From the NCBI GenBank assembly GCA_038496445.1, contig JALMLS010000627.1:62001-126000 (forward strand): a DNA stretch of 64,000 nucleotides. Reading direction: 5' to 3'. Every line of letters begins with the position of its first letter. Position 1 is the first letter of the stretch. This document shows, piece after piece, positions 21,560-32,118 of this stretch. The position numbers and the translations under genes were made by a program. The notes under the pieces were generated by a model, which worked only from the letters and a program-made list of their open reading frames with translations, ran no database searches and was not told where the DNA came from. This DNA comes from Trichosphaerium sp. ATCC 40318 (lineage: Eukaryota; Discosea; Flabellinia; Trichosidae).

Positions 21560-24500
21560 TGGAAGCCTTGGGTTTGATACTAGATCCTAACACATGTAGA
21601 ACAGATTCAAGTGACCGTCATACCATTGACATGAACAGTTCCTGGTGTGCCAGGAAGTGGTTTATCTTTTAGTTTAGCTTGGATCTCGTGAGGACCAGGT
21701 TCAATTGGTATATTCAACACTGTATGTTCCATCATCATTATCACTGGAAGAGATTTCCACTTGGTGTTTTAAAACTAACAGAAAGAGGATCACCGCCTGT
21801 CATCTGTGGCCAACCAGCGCTATCCTTGGTCTTAATCTCAAACTTATTTGGAACACCAGTAGCAGAATTGAGTCATGGACCGGCCACTGAAGACGTTGTA
21901 GGATCAGACTCTATAAAGTTATATTGTTGGACAAAAAAACTCCAGAAGTCTTTTGACTGATAATTTGTTTACCTGGAACTACTTTAATCTCGACAGGATC
22001 TAAAAGAGGTACACCATTACACATTATATTAAAATAACATGGTTCCACATCTTTAGGGATGAACCATCATCGTTCTTTTTAACATTCGCTAAACGAAAGA
22101 TTAGCACTAGGCTTCAAATGATGAAAAAAAAAGACTAATAACCGTACCTCTCGGCGTTTCTTGTGCGAATTTCGGCTGGATGTTTGCTTGCCAAGTTGTT
22201 TACTGGCATGGTTCCTCTCTTTGAGTCTTCGAGAGTTACGCCTATCTGAGCTGGGTTTTCAGCATGCGGATCTACCGACGCCATACAAAGACTTTTGGTG
22301 AAGAGTTTGGGTCACGTGGTTTTCCTCAAGTGCAGCTGGTGCTAAGCGAAATAATGAGAATATTTAAAGAAAATAAACTTTGAGCTTTAAAATACGTACC
22401 AACACGACCAGAAGCAAGTATTGGACAACTCACTATGGGTTTACCATCCTTATTGATATCTACTGTATTCACCAGGTTCCTCAGGGTTGAACTTAGTCGG
22501 ATTACCCTTGTTATCTCTAAGAACGAATTGTCGTGGATGGGCAGCTTGTAGACAGTTACAAATAAACCACTGAGTTTTTTAAGTACCGACTGGTTTTGTT
22601 GTCAGTATGCGACCAACTGGCTTTGCAGGTTGTTTTTTAAGAGGTTGTGTCTTTGTAAGCTGCTGATACGGAACCTAGACGAAAACACCTTCTTGGTTCT
22701 GGATTACCATATTCTGAGCTATGAGGGCCTGTACTGAACCCACTTGGCCGAGGTTTTGGTTTTGAAGAATACTCTACAGGTTTTTTGACCTGTTTTGGCT
22801 TGGACTTCTTTTTAGCTGATGGGTTGTCTTTTGGAGTTGCTCTGAAAGGAGCCATTTGATCCAATTTAAGCTTCCCTATTGGTCTAGATACAATACGCTT
22901 CGATCCGCTCACTTAGCATCAAGTGAGTAACTATAGGTGTACAGCAACTAACGCACCAGGTGTTCCATCTGTATTAGGAAATCCTGGTATTGGTTTGTCA
23001 CCGATTCCAGCATGAATAGCCACATTCCCTGGTATTTGAGGTACGTAAGAAACATCACAAGTTCCGTCACCATTATCCTAGGTTGAAGTCATGGACGACA
23101 GAGTAATTAATAATAAGTCGTACATCAATAGATACTGGTACAAGATTACCGTCTTCATCAACTACAGCTACAGAAAGTGGATCGCAACCACCTGTTTGCG
23201 GGTTGCCATTGTCGTCTTTAGCAACGACCTTAAATTTGTTTGGAGATCCGACTTTAGTACAAGGGCTTTTTGAGAGTTTTGAAATGTGCATTATCCATAT
23301 TTGGAGTATTAGACTGGATATTTCAGTGAATTAGATGAAACTATCCTCGAATACCTTTGATCAACGTAAAACGAAGATACAAAACGCTCATAAACACCAA
23401 TGCAATGCAATGGAGCGAAGGAAATTGCGTTTTATCAACATTTCTCAATACCACTTTTTATTTTTATCCACAAATGAATGGTACATAAGTATTTCAATTT
23501 TCCTTGTATATCGGCGAAGGAATCGACAACTGTTAACGTGGAGAGCGTATCCAAGCACCCGGTTTGTGCAAGAACCATGGCTTGTAGGTACCGTAGCTCT
23601 CCATCCTATCGGGCTCTTGAGCACGACAACCCCGGTACGGCCAGGAGATACATTCCAGCACCGTTCGTTAACCCTGGACGCTGAGGGCTCCCACATTGCA
23701 CCCGGGAGCCGTCTTAAAACGACAAGATTGTCTTTTTGCTAGTACAGGTAAAGTATCAACGAAAAATACAACCATAACGTCGCTAATATGCCCAAAGTAT
23801 CAAAATAAAAGGTAAAGATTATTGTGAATTTATGTTAAATATCGATTAGTATTGTTATTTGGACAGAATTATACCATTGTGCGCTTACGTATTTGAAGCC
23901 TGAGATGATAGCGTTGAAACTTTGTACGGGTACACATCCAATTTTACCAAAGGTATTTACAGTGGCACTATCAAAAGGCAACGTTCAGCACGTAGAGGTA
24001 GCCCGCTTAGTTGGGACCACCTCTATCAACACCTTTTAAAGCAAAGGGATAACTGCTTCAAATTATAACTTCCGCTTACCAAGAACCATTTACAAAACGA
24101 GAACAGTGGTTTCTTAGTACGAATCTTGTTCAAACTTTATGCCTAACCAGGTGTTATGGTCTTTCTATTAATACCTTCGGGCTCGTAAAACGTAATTTGT
24201 AAACAGTTTGAAAATAAACAATTTATTTATTACGGCAAATACTCCAGGACCAGATACAGCGCATTGAGATGGAGCAGTTTCTAAATACTTGTAAGACATT
24301 TCTGCTGAACAGTAAGTCACTCATTATCACCTTTAAGAACTGGTATTTTTAGAGGTGCACGTGGTGATTTGCCGTTGTCATCTCCAAATGATAAATTATG
24401 TGACGCTTCAGTTTGAGGTGTAACTGATACGGTACGAGAGCCATGGATTGTTGTAAACAGTGACTTAAAAAAGAACTAATAATGTAAAAAAACGATCCAA

Positions 24501-25940
24501 CGATTGATAGCATCTCTAACTTCCAAACGAGGTATTGTATTTCTCCTGTTACAGGATATTGTACAGATAATCCAACACCTATAGGTGTATTTAAGTGACC
24601 TGAAGGATCATCGCTTCTTTTGCGCCAAGTGAATAGCTTAGGCTTCATAGAGAGCTTTTCAGGAGAATCAACTTGGGAATGAAACCATTAGCACATAATG
24701 AAATACAGCAGAAAAAAATGAGAAGGTGATTGACGCAGCCTTAGACCTTTTTGGAGGTGCTGTTGTTTGCCCCAAAGGAGCATCTGCCTTTTCGAAAACA
24801 ACAGGCTCTAAACAAACATGAGTCAACAATCTAGTCGCTCCATTAAATCAAAAATGTACCTGTTGATGCATAGTCGCTTGGTTCTCCTGCAACTGGAATT
24901 TCCGTGGGAATCCTTTAAGTGGTTTTCCATTGCTCACGACATTAGCGGAACATGTACCAGGTGTGAAAGTGCAATAAGTGCCATCACCATTGTCCTGTAT
25001 TTGCTAGGTAAAGGCTGGCTTGTCTTAATACATACCTTTACTTCAACTGGAACTCGTGTGCCACCAACAGACACCACTGGTACAATATCATGTCCACCTC
25101 TTCGAATAGGTTTACCTGCGTCATCACGTGCGGCTACTTGTAGTGTAACAGGTGATCCAACTAAAGCTGCAGGTATGCTTCCTTTAGATCCTGACTTATC
25201 GGAGCTTAAAGCTATAAATCTTGTTAACAACAACAATATTGCTTAGAGTATTTGTACGTGGTGTGAAAGCAAGCTTCCGGATCACTAAACAATGGCTCTC
25301 CACCAACCATGACATCCATACTAACTTCTTCTGGTTGTTTTGGAGAGAATTTACCAGCAAAACAGCCATCTGGACACTTACATAATTTTTTTGTTTGGAT
25401 GAAAAGACAAGAAAGAACTCTGCTGAGCCAAACAAGAATACTTTAACATCATTTTCAGGTACATCCGCAATAGGATTCTCGAGAGTTATGCCAACTTTGT
25501 ATTCTTTATCACTAGGACTAGCATTTAATCCGTCACCACGACTCCATACAATAGCTATCGGACAATCTCTGACTCTTCTCGAATAACCAAAAACTTACAG
25601 CATGACACTTTTGCTTTGATCGGTTTAAGAAAAAGAGGTTCTCCAGCTCGTTCTACTTGGATATTATACTCCCCAGCAGTCCGAGGGTGGAACTTCACAC
25701 CGTAATACACTAGAATCAGGTTCAACTTCGTAAACCTCACCTTTTTGCTTCGAATAAGAATACAATTATGAATGATAGATAAACTACTCTTACCTCTTGG
25801 ATTATCAACTCCAGATATTACAGTAACCAATTCAAATGGATCAACTACACAACGTATACCTTGCGGGTCGGTAAGTGTAAATTGTCCAGGGTGGTATGGT
25901 TCAACGCCAGCCTTTGCTTTTTCTTCGGAAAAAGACAGTT
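21560..25940 (-). CDS. Filamin-repeat (Ig-FLN) protein, frameshifted and interrupted
   Basis: About six filamin-type Ig repeats, read from 25.9 kb down to 21.6 kb. Diagnostic blocks are YYGVKFHPRTAGEYNIQVE, LVGSPVTLQVAARDDAGKP, VGSPNKFKVVAKDDNGNPQ, DNGDGTCDVSYVPQIPGNV, GVPNKFEIKTKDSAGWPQ and PGPHEIQAKLKDKPLPGTP. Filamins crosslink actin through such rods, but no calponin-homology actin-binding domain is visible upstream. A Lys/Pro-rich linker (KKKSKPKQVKKPVEYSSK) separates repeats near 22.8 kb. The fourth repeat is split by repeat copy B: ...SGPGVFA lies at 24240 and VGSPNKF resumes at 23255, and closing the gap restores normal repeat spacing apart from one base. Single-base shifts are also needed near 22485, 21725, 21750 and 25708. 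It is either a pseudogene or a gene in poorly polished sequence. Confidence 0.7.
23257..24232 (+). mobile_element. Repeat element copy B inside the filamin gene
   Basis: The second near-complete copy of the element at 23-811, inverted relative to it, running from GTACAAGGG to the AT-rich end TTTATTTATTA. It lies antisense within the coding part of a filamin repeat. The 5-bp flanking duplication seen around copy A is absent here. It carries an extra 187 bp at 23934-24120 that copy A lacks. Confidence 0.8.
23934..24120. other. 187-bp extra segment nested in copy B
   Basis: Copy A reads ...CGGGTAC-GAATC... without a gap, while copy B has 187 bp at this point with GTAC on both sides (23930-23933 and 24117-24120). 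The segment has no terminal inverted repeat. On the plus strand it could be read as GTACAC...CTTAG, the outline of an intron, but splicing it out would leave the copy-A sequence one base short. Confidence 0.7.
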
Positions 25941-26305
25941 AGTTTTTTTAAACTTCAGGTGCTCGGACATTTGATCCATAGCAAGCTTCTCTACTATCAG
26001 GTATGTTATTGCTTCTATAGAATACTTATAGGCTTCCTAGAAGCATATTATGTAGAGCTCTTAACTTTAATCCAACATTCGCCGGTAAACAAAACAGATT
26101 TCTCTTTTTTTTTTTGCCAAGTTGTTTTTAGCTTGTACCTTAGATGACACTATTTCAATATTACGTTTAAGTATTGAATACCTCACTGATGGACTTGTTC
26201 CGAAGATAGCCCAAATCATTAACCTTAGATTTTAGTATGTGTGCAAGAAAATAAAACCAGCTTTTCATAAGTACTAAAAAAGAGAAGGTATGAATAATAC
26301 AAGAC

Positions 26306-26853
26306 GTGATTTTCTGTTTATTTAGCATAAAATATCTAGTACAAAGAGCGATGTATGGCTTTTGGTACACGTACGTAATGTCACGACTAATTGAGGAGGT
26401 TAATTCCAATCTCAAGTGTTGTGGGAATGCAATACAAGAAAAAAGCCAGCTGAAGAAAAACCCGATATTAACAGACTTACTGTCAACATAGGAGACAACA
26501 AATACAATCCTAAGTTACCTAAAAAGTATGTAACAACTATCACGTGTTTTGAGGAAAAAATTCACATGGGGTTTTGTAGGGCTACGTTAGATGCAAGAAC
26601 ATATGCTTTTTGTTGGCGAAAAAAACGCAAGAGATCGTCCAAGTTTTGAAGAAATTGCTGAGATACTTAATCCTCTCATTGAAGCATCAGAGGATGCATC
26701 TGATAGAAGAGTCACAAAATTTCAATCATTTACTGCTACCAATTACCACCAACAGAATACTGGGCAGTGCGAACGAAGACAAGAGCAAAAAAGTGCAAAT
26801 GCCACCTTTTTTTTTTTGAAAAACTCACAAAGTTTCACGTTGCTGCTTCCGTA
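26306..26853 (+). pseudogene. Orphan C-lobe of a TKL-type protein kinase
   Basis: Only the end of a kinase domain is present. SSTKSDVW near 26336-26360 matches the 'S.K.DVWSFG' motif of subdomain IX; splicing out about 26360-26414 (GTACAC...TCAAG) joins it to VLWECNTRKKPAE, typical of TKL/tyrosine-kinase-like domains. NARDRPSFEEIAEILNPL near 26627-26680 is the subdomain XI 'R.RPSF.EI...L' motif. Frame changes occur near 26354 and 26570-26625. No N-lobe, catalytic loop or DFG is found in the preceding kilobase, which is occupied by the filamin gene on the other strand. It is most likely a duplicated, dead fragment. Confidence 0.65.
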
Positions 26854-27099
26854 GCTCTTGAACACGTGTTCATATTTTAGTACAATATTGCTAATCTCAT
26901 GAATATAAAATATCAATGATTATGTTTTATAGTAAACCATGTGACAAAGCGGTAAGGGTTTTTTCAGAGAGCAAAATCTAAAGAGACGAAAGCAAGGCAC
27001 CAGGAAAGAAAAATTCACAAAAACGAGTAAGTGATTATATTAAGGCTCCATTTTCAAAGCGTATGAGCTTACGGTGGTATCCAAACAAATAGTAAGAAA

Positions 27100-27272
27100 T
27101 AGTTTGTGTTTTTTATTATAATCCTATCTGTAATTGCTCTAACTCCTTTTTTCTTGAAGCAGCTGGTCGTAAATGATGTATCTTTGGTTTTAGATGAAGA
27201 CGAAGGTGCATACACATATGTTTATGTAGGAACAGACGGTAAGACTACAAGAAGAAAGAAAGAACCTGTTTG
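27100..27272 (+). CDS. Short coding-like segment, unrecognised
   Basis: After a poly-pyrimidine/AG-like boundary near 27160 the frame reads LVVNDVSLVLDEDEGAYTY, VYVGTDGKTTRRKKEPV and stops at 27270-27272. Composition is protein-like (acidic then basic), but there is no recognisable start or domain. It could be the last exon of the gene relic that contains the kinase fragment upstream. Confidence 0.25.
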
Positions 27273-27805
27273 AAAAGCTCCCACAAATTTTGTATGTTAC
27301 GATTCTTGTTTCGACATTGGCTTCGATATTAGAAAGGTATTTACATAGTTTTACATGCTAATTCGATTTACTAAAGTCTTCTTTGAACGAAGTAACGTCA
27401 CAAGATGGATAAGGAATATTTCAAACTATTTATTGAAGTACGGTACATGTTGTAAAAACTGAAACTAGCAATTTGTTTTTCACACTAAACCGTTCATTTG
27501 AAGTGCTACAGAATACGCAAAAGTGATAGCATAGTGCAACGGGACATTGAAATATTTTCTAGAGCGTAGAAGAGTAGACGCTGCTTTCCATTATATTAGG
27601 GGCTAAGTTAATTTCATAAATTGTAAGCAAAAACAGTTTAGAGTGTAAGCTAAATATTCATCCTTCTGAAGGTGTCAGTGAAGTAACACACCACAATAAT
27701 ACTTTCTTTATTCTTTGATGTCAATAGAAATGGCATTCAAGGCACTACTAAATGACACTAAACAACTTTTATACTCAAGTCACAAGAACCATTTTGAATA
27801 CTTCG
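27273..27805. other. Gene-free stretch
   Basis: AT-rich sequence with no supportable gene except the beginning of a 61-codon frame at 27715, whose end overlaps the segment shared with repeat copy C. Confidence 0.3.
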
Positions 27806-28436
27806 AAAACAGAATTAATCGTTTAGCACCACGTTTCGCGAACCAAAACATCGCCGACACTGTTCTCACGCATGAAGAGAGATACTGCAAGGATTTGTAG
27901 GTGTTTTGATATGTGCATTATCCATATTTGGAGAATTGAACTGGATATTTCAGTGAATTAGATGAAATTGTCCTCGAATTTACCTTTGGTCAATAAAACG
28001 AAGATATAACATGCTCATAAACACCAATGTAACATGGTGGGGCGATTGAAATCGTATATTATCAACATTTCTCAATACCACTTGTTATTTTTGTCCACAA
28101 ATGAATGGTATATAAGTATTTGGAATAGTATTTACAAACAAGGAAGGAAATACATTCTAGCGAGTAAAAATGGGCAGTAGCTTACGAGACGCCGTGCAGG
28201 GCTAGGTTAAGCTACATATGCGCCATCTTCATCTGCAATGTTTCACCGCATTTGCCAATGGTTGACCCGTAGGTGTATATTCCAACACTGAGCATCCATT
28301 AGCCTGGCCAGTGTAAGGTATCACAAAGTAACATGATACATTGGCGCTCCACTGCACAACCCGTAAGACCTGGCAGAATATCAGCAGAGCCGGGGGAGCG
28401 CTGAACCTAACTCTCTTTTTGTTAGTACAGCATGAA
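27806..28436 (+). mobile_element. Repeat element copy D with a different core
   Basis: Starts with about 85 bp also found before copy C (27806-27890 versus 38391-38470), then the conserved element start (TGCATTATCCATATTTGGAG at 27912) through ATGAATGGTATATAAGTATT (28100-28120). The GC-rich core then differs from copies A-C except for short islands (on the minus strand GTGTTGGAATATA versus GTGCTGGAATGTA). The end resembles the other copies again (TCTTTTTGTTAGTACAG). It is truncated after this point. Confidence 0.6.
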
Positions 28437-28610
28437 CTTCTTACTTATCAATGTTTTAGAACAACTTTTTGCTTTATCACGCTTACTTGATTTTACTAAT
28501 TTACCCCACATACGTATTTCACATTCGGCTTGATTATGTTGTTTTTTCTTTATTTGAGGACTACAGCGAAATCATAATAAGATACCATACAATTCTGTTA
28601 ACTAGACAGA

Positions 28611-29000
28611 ACAAGTAAACGATGGACACGTGTTTGGCAGAATTTTGTACAAGCAAAAGTTCCAGCCAGGCGTAAGACCCCCAAAAGCAACAAAAGAAGG
28701 TGATGGGGAGCACCGCGGTGGTTGAGGGCTTTCGTTGACGGTTATTTGTGGTTTTTGGGTTGTTGCACAGAAGGTGTGCACAAGAAGCGAGAATTATCGA
28801 CGCCTTAAGTCAATGAAGTTCTCGTTCTTCACGGGTGAGTCGTTTAAGTGAAAGCAAATGAACGCTTTGAAAGAAAAAACTAATCTTTATTGAATGTACA
28901 GTCTAGATAGAATTTCCTCAGTTGGTTACCTTACGTGAATTCATTTACAGAATTGAAAAGACCAGAATAAAATCCTGCTCATTTTCTTCCCCGTACTTAC
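28611..29000. repeat. Inverted duplication, arm 2 (partner 19926-20465)
   Basis: Reverse-complement copy of the region around the unrecognised gene at 19579-20175, with the part carrying that gene's ATG exon missing. The 3' edge keeps the exon-like stretch ending GAATAAAATCCTGCTCATTT. Non-functional as it stands. Confidence 0.8.
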
Positions 29001-29661
29001 CACCTAAAAGGTGTTAACCAGATAATTTAAGAGTGAATGGAAAATCCATTGTTTGTATTAGACGTAATCGCCACCAAATGCATAAAGGCTACAGCTTTTT
29101 TGGGCTAACGGGTCCTTAAGTTTCCTGCTTAGTTTATTACGTTTTAGATAGCTATTCTCACCTTCAAACTTTGCTATAATTCGACTGGTGGTGATATTAA
29201 TAAAACACATACGTATTATTGTCAGAGAGTGCCCAATAGATGTTAAAATCGCTATCTTTTCCACTCAAAAATCGAAATTGATTAAGGTGGTAGTTAAAAC
29301 ACGTGATAGATAATGACAACAATAAAAAAAAATGATATCGAGTTCACAACTTGCCCATTTCTGACTGTACCTTATTTAGTACTGTAGTGACATGCAAGTA
29401 AACAAGTGGTTGTGGTTCAAAATGTATGTTGAACATTTTTTAGCCCAAAAATGTCAAGAAGACAACAGTAGTCAATTAATATTCACGGCTAGATTGTCAT
29501 GCTCTATACACGTATAATCTACTTAGCACAACGTGTCAAGTTCAAAAAAGTAAATGTCAAAAGAACAAAATCAGTTTGTGCACGTTGTGATCAACCCTTT
29601 ATTGCTTTCGGTACCAAGGAAATAGTAGTAAAATAATAATAAAAAAAAGTTGTTTCATTTT
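29001..29661. other. Gene-free stretch
   Basis: AT-rich sequence downstream of the KHDC4-like gene. A 68-codon minus-strand frame at 29058-29264 has no recognisable features. It probably includes the 3' UTR of the KHDC4-like gene at its right edge. Confidence 0.35.
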
Positions 29662-31915
29662 TCACTTCTTTTGTGCGTACTGCGTAGACCAAAAGGGCGC
29701 TGTAGCACCCGAAGGAGCAGTACTAGGTGGTGGTGGTTGCTTGGGTTCTTTATCATCATAGTCAACGAGCTTTGAAGCCGCTGTTTCCTCAACAGAAGTA
29801 CGTCGCCTCTTATGATCAGGTCCATCATCACCACTTGGTTCTGAAGCTCTTTTGCTGCCTTAAAAATGAGTGAGCTTTAACAAACTCCAAACGGAGGAAG
29901 AAGAGAAGAATAAGAAAGAAGAACAAGGGTTGAGTGGCAACTAAATAACACGTCAACGTTTACAACACCCCTACAAACTACTGAAAAAAATAAATGGTAC
30001 GTGTTATACGCATAATACGAAGGTAAAAGACAGGACAACACATCCAACACTGCCACCAATAGAAAAGAAAACCGTAGGTCGTTATTCTTTCTCGTTGGTG
30101 TTAGTGTTCGTTTGCGTTGGCCTATCCTCTAATCTCCGCCTAGCGGCGCATCTTGCGTCCGAATAAACGGATTGCGTGGGTTATGAGTGTGTAGTATGGT
30201 CAAAACAACCTAAATTATGAGGAAAATGTTGTAAAAGGGCGACGTACCAACGGGCATTGAAGGTGGTGGCATTTTTGCTTTCTCTTTAGCTTCTTTGCCT
30301 GTTAATAATTTTTTTGGTGGAGCTGGCGGATCTGCAGGAGCCTCTGAAGGTGGTGGTGGAGGTACAGGCTGTTCTGAGCCAGCCTGTGTTGCAGCTGCTT
30401 GTGTAGCATTTGGATCAGCTTGTTGAGCTCCCTGTACGGCTGTTAGCGGATATTTGAACGCCTTCCATAAGACGTATTAGCGAACGTACGTATTGTTGAG
30501 CGTATGGGTTCTGGTAACCTTGATAATATCCTTGGTACGCAGTTGCAGCAGCGGCTGCTTCAGGAGTACCGGATTGCGCAGTGGCGTATTGTTGGTTATA
30601 GTAACCGTACTGTCCATACCCCTGGCCGTACCCTTGGCCATATCCACCATAGTAGTATTGTTGCTGTTGCTGTTGTTGCTGTTGCTGACGGTATGCAGCG
30701 ACGCTGAAATGTAAACGTTAAAAAAAATGAATGGAAAATAAAATTTTCATAAAAGTTGCTTTCGTACTGTTCGTCATATTGTTTTTTAACTGTAGCTACA
30801 AGATCTTTAGCCATGTCTTTTGCTCTTTGAAGTGAAGGCGCATTCGGTGCATGTATAAATATATGTAAAGGTTCAGTGCCCGCTGTTGCTGTGTTGTTTG
30901 AACCCAATCCGCGCATTTCAACTTTTGACTAGCAAAAAAAATTAATAACAAATAGCGAACAATGTAGTGCACACGAACCTGTGTTTGCGTAGCTATGTGA
31001 GCAACGTAGGATTTATTTGGTCCTCCCAACTTTCCTGGTAGATCAAATGAAGGGTCTGGATTGCTAGTAGAGTGTTAAATCAATGTTCAATAAAAAAGGG
31101 GTCCGTTGGAACAATTTCGAAAAAAACTGTTCAAAAGAAAGAACCTTGCTGGTTTTATTGGCGAGTTGTATCGCTGATACCTACCTTATATTTGTCCATA
31201 TCTTTCCAGTAAATCCAGTTGGTCTTAAAGGATCATTGGCAGCAGGACGGGGTCTTTGTTGCTGTGTATTTTGCTGAATGTAGTTCATTATAAATCTCTT
31301 TGCGTTGTCAACTGCCGCTTGCGATGTTGCAGAGATGTGGAGATGTAATTTCTTTTCTAGCCCAGGATTACCTCCAGGTGGCGTATAACAGCCGCGTGTA
31401 ATTACTGACGCTTGTGTATCTTCAAAAATCTGTTTGTTTCGTTAAAAAACATTCATTTGTACTTATTAAATTATTTTCGGCTTATTTGGCTCGCTATGAT
31501 GTCTACATTACGTTTGAGCGCGTACCTGTGATTGAGTTGTGCCTCTGCATAAATAAAAGCGAACTTGAGCATTACAGTCGTTTATGTCGATTTCGTGGGT
31601 GAATCCATCGCCACTGCCCTTTGTAGACAACATATTGTTCCACTTTTGAGCAATCTGTTGCGCACGAGCTGCTGGGTCATCAGCTAGCGTAAATTAGTAT
31701 TAATAAGCATCAAACTACTTCAGAAAGTCCTTTGCTTCTTCTTTGTAAAGCACTTTCAAAAACAAACTAACCTGGCGGTTCTGGAGGTGGTGCTGGTTTA
31801 TCTGCACCTTTTACATCCCAACCACGCCTACGTCTCTTTCTACAAAATGTGAGCCTCACAAAGCAATGAAAAATTATTGTTAACACGCAGTTTTACTAAT
31901 GTACCTCTCAGCCAT
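29662..31915 (-). CDS. KHDC4/BLOM7-like KH-domain RNA-binding protein
   Basis: KHDC4 proteins bind RNA and act in pre-mRNA splicing. Exon 1 is only MAER (ATG at 31915), then KRRRRGWDVKGADKP as in splicing-factor N-termini. The conserved parts follow: RAQQIAQKWNNML, HEIDINDCNAQVLLNKQ, VITRGCYTPPGGNPG, LHLHISATSQAAVDNAKRF (first KH-like unit), then DLPGKLGGPNKSYVAHIAT, EMRGLGSNNTATAGTEPLH and AKDMAKDLVATVKKQYDEQ (the second, family-specific unit). The C-terminus is low complexity: a Gln run, YYGGYGQGYGQGYGQYGYY, Ala/Gln/Tyr-rich stretches, then Pro-rich sequence with basic DHKRRRTS and a stop at 29662-29664. About seven introns; skipping about 30431-30488 (GTACGT...TACAG) joins QQY to GAQQ. The gene converges on nothing; its start faces the PKA gene about 200 bp away. 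Confidence 0.87.
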
Positions 31916-32118
31916 TGTATTGGTATTTTGTAGACGTACTGAAAGCCTGGTTGGCACGAATTATGTGGACTCTCAGTGGCCGTACACCACAACATTGTGA
32001 CCCAGGTAATATTGGCCAATTAAGGAATGAGGATAATTCTTTCTACAATTGCACAAGAGGGTGCACATAAAGCATATGGTTCAAGCGTGAAGGCTTGCGC
32101 TCAAAACGGAGAGATAGA

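Noticed and set aside
23-24232. LTR retrotransposon bounded by copies A and B as terminal repeats
   Set aside because: The two copies are inverted relative to each other and enclose normal genes; no gag, protease, integrase or primer-binding site is present.
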